From Sphingopyxis sp. 113P3 (GTDB lineage Bacteria > Pseudomonadota > Alphaproteobacteria > Sphingomonadales > Sphingomonadaceae): a DNA stretch of 64,000 nucleotides. The notes under the pieces were generated by a model that was given only the letters and a program-made list of their open reading frames with translations, did no database searches and was not told the origin of the DNA. Positions 55,886-64,000 of the stretch are shown one piece after another. The first letter of the stretch is position 1; the number at the start of each line of letters is the position of its first letter. The stretch is taken from assembly GCF_001278035.1 (NCBI RefSeq), contig NZ_CP009452.1:2823501-2887500 (forward strand), read 5' to 3'. Both the position numbers and the translations under genes were made by a program.

Positions 55886-56604
55886 GCGTGCCGCGCGGCG
55901 ATCAGATAGTTGAGCGCCTCGCTTCCGCCAAGCTTGAAGCCTCTTGCGGGCGATGGCGAAAGCCCGGTGCGATCGACGACCTTGAGCTCCGCGCCTTCAA
56001 GCATCGCGGTGAGTTCCTCAGGCTTCAAAAATGCGTCCCAGTCGTGCGTCCCGCGGGGAACAGCGCCGATGCGCTCGGCGGCTTCGACCAGGAGGAGCTT
56101 CGAGGCCGCCGTGCGATTGGGCGTCGAGAGGATCATCAGCCCATCGCCCGCAAGCCGCGCGGCGAGCCCCGCCACAAAGGCGGCGGGGTCGGCGACATGC
56201 TCGATGACCTCCATCGAGGTCACAAGGTCGAATGTCTGCGCGGGAAGGCTCGCGAGTTCACCCGCGAAATAGGTGATGGCAAGCCCCTGCCCCGCCGCAT
56301 GCTCGCGCGCGGCCGCGATATTTTCGGGCGCTGCATCGACGCCCGTCACCGCGGCGCCGAGGCGAGCGAGCGGCTCGGCGAGCAGCCCCGCGCCGCAGCC
56401 GACGTCGAGCGCGCGGCGGCCTTGAAGCGGATGGCGTTCGCGCGCGTCGACATGCCAGTGAGCGTCGATCTGGTCGCGGATATAGGCGAGGCGCACCGGG
56501 TTCAGCCTGTGGAGCATCGCCGAGGACCCCTTGGGGTTCCACCAGTCGGCAGCGAGCGCGCCGAAATGGGCAGCCTCACGCGGGTTGATCGTCGCGGCAG
56601 TCAT
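55882..56604 (-). CDS. ubiG: 3-demethylubiquinol 3-O-methyltransferase
   Basis: The 240-residue SAM-dependent methyltransferase of ubiquinone synthesis has HFGALAADWWNPKGSSAMLH at the N-terminus (UbiG hallmark), the SAM motif ALDVGCGAGLLAEPLARLG and SMEVIEHVADPAAFV. ATG 56604 is chosen: translation from it begins MTAATINPREAAHFG, the usual UbiG N-terminus. It is divergent from lysC. Confidence 0.94.
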   Translation of the reverse strand: MTAATINPREAAHFGALAADWWNPKGSSAMLHRLNPVRLAYIRDQIDAHWHVDARERHPLQGRRALDVGCGAGLLAEPLARLGAAVTGVDAAPENIAAAREHAAGQGLAITYFAGELASLPAQTFDLVTSMEVIEHVADPAAFVAGLAARLAGDGLMILSTPNRTAASKLLLVEAAERIGAVPRGTHDWDAFLKPEELTAMLEGAELKVVDRTGLSPSPARGFKLGGSEALNYLIAARHA

Positions 56605-56733
56605 GGCAAATGATGTGGCACCGAGCGGAGCCTCGCGCAAGAAAATTGCCGCCCCGCGCGTCGCAGCAGCTTCCATTCGCGCCTTTCTTTGGCCCGGCAC
56701 AAGAAAATATATCGCGGCGGGATGATCATCGCC

Positions 56734-56761
56734 TTGCCATCTCGCCCCCCCTTCCGTAACA
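56734..56761 (+). promoter_or_regulatory. candidate promoter for lysC
   Basis: TTGCCA at 56734-56739 and TAACAG at 56756-56761, 16 bases apart, form an alphaproteobacterial-type -35/-10 pair about 65 bases before lysC. By eye only. Confidence 0.3.
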
Positions 56762-56824
56762 GCGGCGCGCCGCGGAAATCTTCGAAAAGTTGCGGCTGAA
56801 ACCAGCACAGGAAAGCGGGGCGAC

Positions 56825-58075
56825 ATGGCGCGGATCGTGATGAAATTCGGGGGCACGTCGATGGCGGGCACCGAGCGGATTCGCACCGTGGCGAAGCTCG
56901 TCTCGCGCGAGGTGGCGCACGGCAATGAGGTGGCAGTCGTCGTCTCGGCGATGGCGGGCGAGACCGACCGGCTGGTGAATTTCTGCCGCGAGGCGAACCC
57001 CCGCTATGATCCCGCGGAATATGACGTCGTGGTCGCGAGCGGCGAGCAGGTGACCTCGGGGCTCCTTGCGCTCACGCTCCAGGCCATGGGGACACCGGCC
57101 CGCAGCTGGCTCGGCTGGCAGCTTCCGATCCGTACCGAGGAAGCGCACGCCCGCGCGCGCATCTCAAACATCGACACGGCCGCGCTCTCCGCATCCATGT
57201 CCAAGGGCGAAGTGGCCGTGATACCGGGCTTTCAGGGCCTGATGGAGGACGGGCGCGTCTCGACGCTCGGCCGCGGCGGATCGGACACGAGCGCGGTCGC
57301 CGTCGCCGCGGCGCTGAAGGCCGATCGCTGCGACATCTACACCGACGTCGACGGGGTATATACGACCGACCCCCGCATCGTCGCGCGCGCGAGAAAGCTC
57401 GACTATGTGACCTATGAGGAGATGCTCGAACTCGCGAGCGTCGGCGCCAAGGTTCTCCAGACGCGTTCGGTCGGGCTCGCAATGAAGGAAGGCGTCCGGG
57501 TGCAGGTGCTCTCGAGCTTCGTCGAGGGTGACGAGGCGCCGAAGCGCGGCACGATGATCGTCAGTGACGAGGAAATAGAGGAACATCAGATGGAACGGCA
57601 GCTGATCACCGGCATCGCCCACGACAAGAATGAAGCCAAGATCATCGTCACGCGGGTGCCCGACAAGCCGGGCGGCGTCGCCAACATCTTCGGTCCGCTC
57701 GCGGCCGCCGGGATCAACGTCGACATGATCATCCAGAACGTCGGCCGCGACAAGGGCGAGACCGACGTGACCTTCACCGTCCCCGCCACCGACCTCCTGC
57801 GCTCGATCGACCTTCTCGAGGGCGCGAAAGAGAAGATCGGCTTCAACCGGATATTGAGCGACGACAAGGTCGCCAAGATCAGCGTCGTCGGCGTCGGAAT
57901 GAAGAGCCACGCGGGCGTCGCGAGCACGATGTTCCGCGCGCTCGCGGACCGCGGCATCAACATCCAGGCGATCTCGACCAGCGAAATCAAGGTCAGCGTA
58001 CTGATCGACGAGGACGAAATCGAACTCGCCGTGCGCGTCCTCCATACCGCCTACGGCCTCGACGCCGCCGACTGA
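56825..58075 (+). CDS. lysC: aspartate kinase
   Basis: The 416-residue enzyme starts the aspartate pathway (lysine, threonine, methionine, diaminopimelate). N-terminal KFGGTSMAGTERI and the kinase motif GRGGSDTSAVAVAAAL near 152 are standard. Two C-terminal ACT domains (DKPGGVANIFGPLAAAGINV; SHAGVASTMFRALADRGINI) would bind allosteric effectors. Full length. Confidence 0.95.
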   Translation: MARIVMKFGGTSMAGTERIRTVAKLVSREVAHGNEVAVVVSAMAGETDRLVNFCREANPRYDPAEYDVVVASGEQVTSGLLALTLQAMGTPARSWLGWQLPIRTEEAHARARISNIDTAALSASMSKGEVAVIPGFQGLMEDGRVSTLGRGGSDTSAVAVAAALKADRCDIYTDVDGVYTTDPRIVARARKLDYVTYEEMLELASVGAKVLQTRSVGLAMKEGVRVQVLSSFVEGDEAPKRGTMIVSDEEIEEHQMERQLITGIAHDKNEAKIIVTRVPDKPGGVANIFGPLAAAGINVDMIIQNVGRDKGETDVTFTVPATDLLRSIDLLEGAKEKIGFNRILSDDKVAKISVVGVGMKSHAGVASTMFRALADRGINIQAISTSEIKVSVLIDEDEIELAVRVLHTAYGLDAAD

Positions 58076-58085
58076 GGCAAGCCCC

Positions 58086-59624
58086 TCAATAGGGACCGCG
58101 CACCTTGGCTTCGAGGAGAAGAAGCGCTGCGGCCGCCTCCTTCGTCTCGCCTGCGTCGATCTGATCGATGATCTTCTGCGCGACATTGTCGTCGCGGGGA
58201 CGATGGGGCGCGGACGCGAGAGGTATCAGGAGCGACCGCGCCGCCCGGCCCTCCCCCTCGCGCAACTTTTGAAGCGCGAGCGAAACCGCGACCTGCTCGC
58301 TTTCAGGAGCAAGGACTGATGCCCGCATCAATCCCTGGATCGCGCCGCCGGGCGCTTTTGCACCGGCCCAGGCATAGCTTCCGAAATAGCGATAAAAGGC
58401 CTCGACCGATTGCGGGTTCGCGCGGTTGGCGCGCACGAACCACTCGCGTCCTTCGCTCCATCCGGCAAGATCGCCGGGCGCGGCCCCAAGAGCTTTCTGG
58501 ACAGCGAGCCGCCCCTTGAGCAGCATGGCCCGGTCGGATTTGGGCTCAAGCTCGAGCGCCCGGTCTGCCATCGCTTCGGCCTCGGCGAAGCGTTCGGCCA
58601 TGAAGCTCACTTCGGCCGCCATTACCTGCGCGGCGGCATCATCCGGATGCTTGCGCGCGCCGCGTTCGGCCTTGAGGGCAAATCCCTTGCGATAGCCTTT
58701 GGCGACCCCATCCTTCATCGTGAGCCAGAGCTCGAGCAAATCGGCTTCGCCCGCCGAAAGCGACCGGATCCGAACCTCTGCCGCCGCCGCTGCGGCCGGA
58801 ATGCGCAGCGGCGGCGCAAGATCGCCTTTCATATAGGCGTCGAGCTCATCGTCGAGCGCCGCGAAGTCCCCGAATGCCTCCTTGGCGGTCACAAAACTCG
58901 ATTGACCCGCCCGAATGCCGGCAAGGTAGCGGTCAAGCTGACCCGCGCGTTGCGGACGCAGCATCAGATAATGGGTGAGGAGCCAGGCGCGGCCATAGTT
59001 CAGATTGACGTTCTCGCCATAGCCAAATTGTTCGGGCGCAATGAGACGCCGCAGCGGCAGGCTCGAACCGCCCAGCAGCGCCGACCCGCGATAATTGGCG
59101 GGATATCCAAGCACGATCGATCCATCTTCCTGGAAATCGACGTTGGCGTTGAACTCGGCAAAGCCCTCGACATACCAATAGGGATAGGCGCCGGGGAAAT
59201 TGGTCAGCATGAAATGGTGACTATATTCATGCAGCATGAGCGCCTGCGAGTGCAGATCCCCGAGCTTGAGCCTGCGATCCGCCTTGGGATCGCTGATCGC
59301 GATGATCCGCGGCCCGGTGAGCGGGCGCGAATAATAGCCGAGCACGCCGGGACAGCGGCAGACCTTGAAGAACTGCTCTGGGGCGAGCGCATAGATGGTG
59401 ACCGGCCGGCTATGAAGATCGGGGTTGTCCGGGATGCCGTAGAGCTGACGCAGCGCCGCGTCGAACTGTTCGAGCCGGGTCGCAAACGCGCGCGCCGCCG
59501 CCCTGTCGCTGTCGGTCACCAGGATAAAATGATGCGTACGGGCCTCGACCCATTCGGCGCGGGCCGGCGCCGTCCCTGAAAGGAAAGCGATCGCGAGCGC
59601 GGCCCAAAATCCCAATGTCTTCAA
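58086..59624 (-). CDS. secreted HExxH/TPR protein (DUF1570-like peptidase)
   Basis: The most likely start is TTG 59624 (GGGGGG 8 bases upstream), giving 512 residues with a signal (LKTLGFWAALAIAFLSGTAP). A zinc-peptidase-like motif LMLHEYSHHFM near residue 135 and WYVEGFAEFNANV follow. The C-terminal third has TPR-like repeats (AERFAEAEAMADRALELEPK). DUF1570-type proteins show this plan; the function is unknown. It lies downstream of yciB on the same strand, and ends 10 bases from lysC tail to tail. Confidence 0.7.
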   Translation of the reverse strand: MKTLGFWAALAIAFLSGTAPARAEWVEARTHHFILVTDSDRAAARAFATRLEQFDAALRQLYGIPDNPDLHSRPVTIYALAPEQFFKVCRCPGVLGYYSRPLTGPRIIAISDPKADRRLKLGDLHSQALMLHEYSHHFMLTNFPGAYPYWYVEGFAEFNANVDFQEDGSIVLGYPANYRGSALLGGSSLPLRRLIAPEQFGYGENVNLNYGRAWLLTHYLMLRPQRAGQLDRYLAGIRAGQSSFVTAKEAFGDFAALDDELDAYMKGDLAPPLRIPAAAAAAEVRIRSLSAGEADLLELWLTMKDGVAKGYRKGFALKAERGARKHPDDAAAQVMAAEVSFMAERFAEAEAMADRALELEPKSDRAMLLKGRLAVQKALGAAPGDLAGWSEGREWFVRANRANPQSVEAFYRYFGSYAWAGAKAPGGAIQGLMRASVLAPESEQVAVSLALQKLREGEGRAARSLLIPLASAPHRPRDDNVAQKIIDQIDAGETKEAAAALLLLEAKVRGPY

Positions 59625-59698
59625 AGTCCCTTCCCCCCTTCGGCCTTTATCCGTGAGACCTAGCCTCTGACCGGCCGAAGGGGAAGCTGCGCGGGCAA

Positions 59699-60277
59699 CT
59701 ATTGCGCTGCGCAGACCTGAAGCTTGGTCGCCCGGCGTGTCCGCGCGCGGCCGACGAGCTGGACAATCGTGAAATGCACCGCGAAGAGCAGCGCCTTCGA
59801 AGCGAGCGGGACGATTCCGATGAAGGCGGGCCACCAGGGCGTAAATGCATAGGCGATGACAAGGTTCGCGGCCGCGGTCGCAAACATCATTCCGGCCCAG
59901 ATGAAGCCGAAGCGCTCCATCACATCGCCGACGAGCGGCAGGTCGACCGGAGGGATATACCGGTTCATCCAGCCGCGACGCAGCATTGCTGCGCCGACGA
60001 TCAGATAGACGATCGAGGGCTTCACCATCACGAAGCGCGGATCGCCGGTCAGCATGGTCGCAGCGGCAGAGAAGAGCACCATCGCGAGGCTGATCCACTG
60101 GAGCGCGGCGACAGCGCGGCCGCGCGCAATCTCGAACAGGACGACGCCGCACGCCGCAACCGTGCCGGCGATCGTCGCCGTGACGAGATCAACGTGGAGA
60201 GCAAGCAGCACCGCAAAGACAATCACGCCGAGCGAATCGAAAAGCAGCGGGCCGACGGCATAGAGCAAGGGTTTCAT
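59699..60277 (-). CDS. yciB: inner-membrane-spanning YciB-family protein
   Basis: The 192-residue protein has five or six hydrophobic segments and YciB-type features (LRRGWMNRYIPPVDLP; FGFIWAGMMFATAAANLVIA). It is linked in enterobacteria to septation and membrane integrity. Two matched operator-like sites at 60299 and 60344 precede it. Confidence 0.82.
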   Translation of the reverse strand: MKPLLYAVGPLLFDSLGVIVFAVLLALHVDLVTATIAGTVAACGVVLFEIARGRAVAALQWISLAMVLFSAAATMLTGDPRFVMVKPSIVYLIVGAAMLRRGWMNRYIPPVDLPLVGDVMERFGFIWAGMMFATAAANLVIAYAFTPWWPAFIGIVPLASKALLFAVHFTIVQLVGRARTRRATKLQVCAAQ

Positions 60278-60298
60278 GGATCCGTCCTTTCTGCATCA

Positions 60299-60356
60299 AT
60301 GTTATCATTGTAAACATAGGCAGCCTGGCGGGTCAAGGCAAAATTTACAGTGTAAA
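60299..60356. promoter_or_regulatory. pair of matched operator sites upstream of yciB
   Basis: Site A, ATGTTATCATTGTAAACAT (60299-60317), and site B, TTTACAGTGTAAA (60344-60356), share the word TGTAAACAT at 60309-60317 and 60351-60359. The copies are in direct orientation and exactly 42 bases apart, four helical turns. The form suits a TetR-like or BlaI-like dimer binding cooperatively. The regulator is not seen nearby. Confidence 0.6.
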
Positions 60357-60515
60357 CATCTTACGGGAGCGCGGGCCGCTCGGGGCGCTTCAAAAAAGAA
60401 AGGCGCGCCGCCCCGCAAGAGCGGGCGCGGCGCGCTTCTCATGCCTCTTCAGGCACGTGCCGCAGAAGCGGCGCGCGCACGAAAGCCGCGGGTCAGGCGG
60501 CTTCCGCGCCGCGGG

Positions 60516-63137
<2,622 letters not shown>

Positions 63138-64000
63138 CTAGAAGCGCGCCTTGATCGTTCCGCCCCAGGTGCGCGGGTCGGCCGGCAGGCCGGTGATCAG
63201 ACCCGTGTTCCCCGGGCCGACAAACAATTGCTCGAGATATTTCTTGTCGAACGCGTTCCTGACCCAGGCGTAGATATCGAGGCCATCCTCGGTTCGGAAG
63301 CCTGCACGGAAGTTCGAGAGCGAATAGCCGTCGATCCACGTATAGGCCGAGGGCGAGGCGTTCGATGAATAGTTCGACCGGTAGCTGCCGTCATAGCCGA
63401 AATAGACTTCGCCGTCCTGCGCCAGCAATTTGGCCGGTGCATTCACCTCAGCGCCGAAGGAAAAGGCCCATTTCGAAACGCCGGGCAGCCGCTGCCCTGA
63501 AATATCGCAGTTCGGCGGGCTGTTGCTGCCGCCCGACAGTTCAGGCGGGCACGGCGCGTCTATGAAGCGCACATATTTGGCATCGGTATAGGCCCCATTG
63601 GCGTAGGCGCGGAAGCGCTCGCTCGGCCGGATCGAGAAATCCGCCTCGACGCCCTGCGTGCGGACCTTGCCCGCATTGGCAAGATAGCCGCGCAGCACAC
63701 CGAACTGGCCATTGTTCACATTGGCCTGATAATCCTTGATGTCGGTGCGGAAGATCGAAAGGTTGAACGTCCCGCGCCGGTCCCAGAATTCCGCTTTCGC
63801 ACCCGCCTCATAATGCTGGACCGATTCAGGCTTGATCGTCGCGGCGGCAAGCAGCGGATTGCCATCGGCGCCGTTCGGCACGCCGTTCTGGTTGATGCCG
63901 CCCGATTTGAACGTCTTTGCGTAGGTCGCATAAAGAAGAATGTCAGGCGCGGCTTTCCAGGTTGCGGTCAGATCGTAGCTGAAATTCCAGTCGCTGAACG
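63138..64000 (-). CDS. TonB-dependent receptor, C-terminal part (partial)
   Basis: The last about 287 residues of a TonB-dependent receptor; the gene continues beyond the right edge. The pattern is TonB-barrel type: ILLYATYAKTFKSGGINQNG, then KPESVQHYEAGAKAEFWDRR, LSNFRAGFRTEDGLDIYAWV and final RTWGGTIKARF with a terminal Phe. The terminator at 63088 follows. The plug domain and substrate are not visible. Confidence 0.9.
   Translation of the reverse strand, partial: FSDWNFSYDLTATWKAAPDILLYATYAKTFKSGGINQNGVPNGADGNPLLAAATIKPESVQHYEAGAKAEFWDRRGTFNLSIFRTDIKDYQANVNNGQFGVLRGYLANAGKVRTQGVEADFSIRPSERFRAYANGAYTDAKYVRFIDAPCPPELSGGSNSPPNCDISGQRLPGVSKWAFSFGAEVNAPAKLLAQDGEVYFGYDGSYRSNYSSNASPSAYTWIDGYSLSNFRAGFRTEDGLDIYAWVRNAFDKKYLEQLFVGPGNTGLITGLPADPRTWGGTIKARF

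Noticed and set aside
57164..58186. Open frame antisense to lysC
   Set aside because: Compositional shadow; lysC motifs are complete on the plus strand.

Overview
The window looks like a chromosomal segment of a GC-rich alphaproteobacterium of the Sphingomonadaceae (Sphingopyxis/Sphingomonas type). The basis is the very high GC, the FzlA-like GST protein, TonB receptors beside secreted peptidases, and the housekeeping order tRNA-Leu / NDUFA9-like epimerase / uppP / gltD / DUF2059 / gltB. The genus is an inference. I did no database search.

1-13 kb is a catabolic block. A MarR-led operon (enoyl-CoA hydratase-like, acyl-CoA dehydrogenase, 4HBT thioesterase, Rid protein, glutaryl-CoA-dehydrogenase-like enzyme) is followed by a second MarR gene, a secreted amidohydrolase, a TPR/2-oxoglutarate-oxygenase fusion, a metal-dependent cyclase/hydrolase, and a two-gene indolepyruvate:ferredoxin oxidoreductase whose second subunit carries a DUF6537-type extension. 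13-27 kb encodes a TonB receptor, an S9 prolyl-oligopeptidase-like peptidase, three DUF885 proteins (one lacking the motif glutamate), DUF3830, an SBF-family symporter and an FAD amino-acid-oxidase-like enzyme. Read together, 1-27 kb may be one system that imports a peptide or amino-acid conjugate, cleaves it, oxidises the amino acid to a 2-oxo acid and turns that into acyl-CoAs.

27-44 kb is accessory and scarred. It holds remnants of a phospholipase-D-like gene and a DUF2384 antitoxin, then a hipBA module preceded by three 16-bp palindromes at exact 50-bp spacing. hipBA abuts an aldehyde dehydrogenase that has lost its N-terminal half. Next come oxidoreductases, hydrolases and four regulators with neighbours (a GMC oxidoreductase, SDR/SnoaL with LysR, EamA, alpha/beta hydrolase with GlxA-type AraC, azoR with HxlR). 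The region ends in a truncated IS3 element joined to an alpA fragment, an IS1380-family element and tRNA-Leu(CAG). That pattern fits a decayed island at a tRNA gene.

44-64 kb is core: the NDUFA9-like protein, uppP, glutamate synthase (gltD, gltB) with a DUF2059 gene between them, fzlA-like, YdeI/DUF1801, ubiG, lysC, a secreted TPR metallopeptidase-like protein, yciB with two matched operators, katG, and the C-terminal end of a second TonB receptor running off the right edge.
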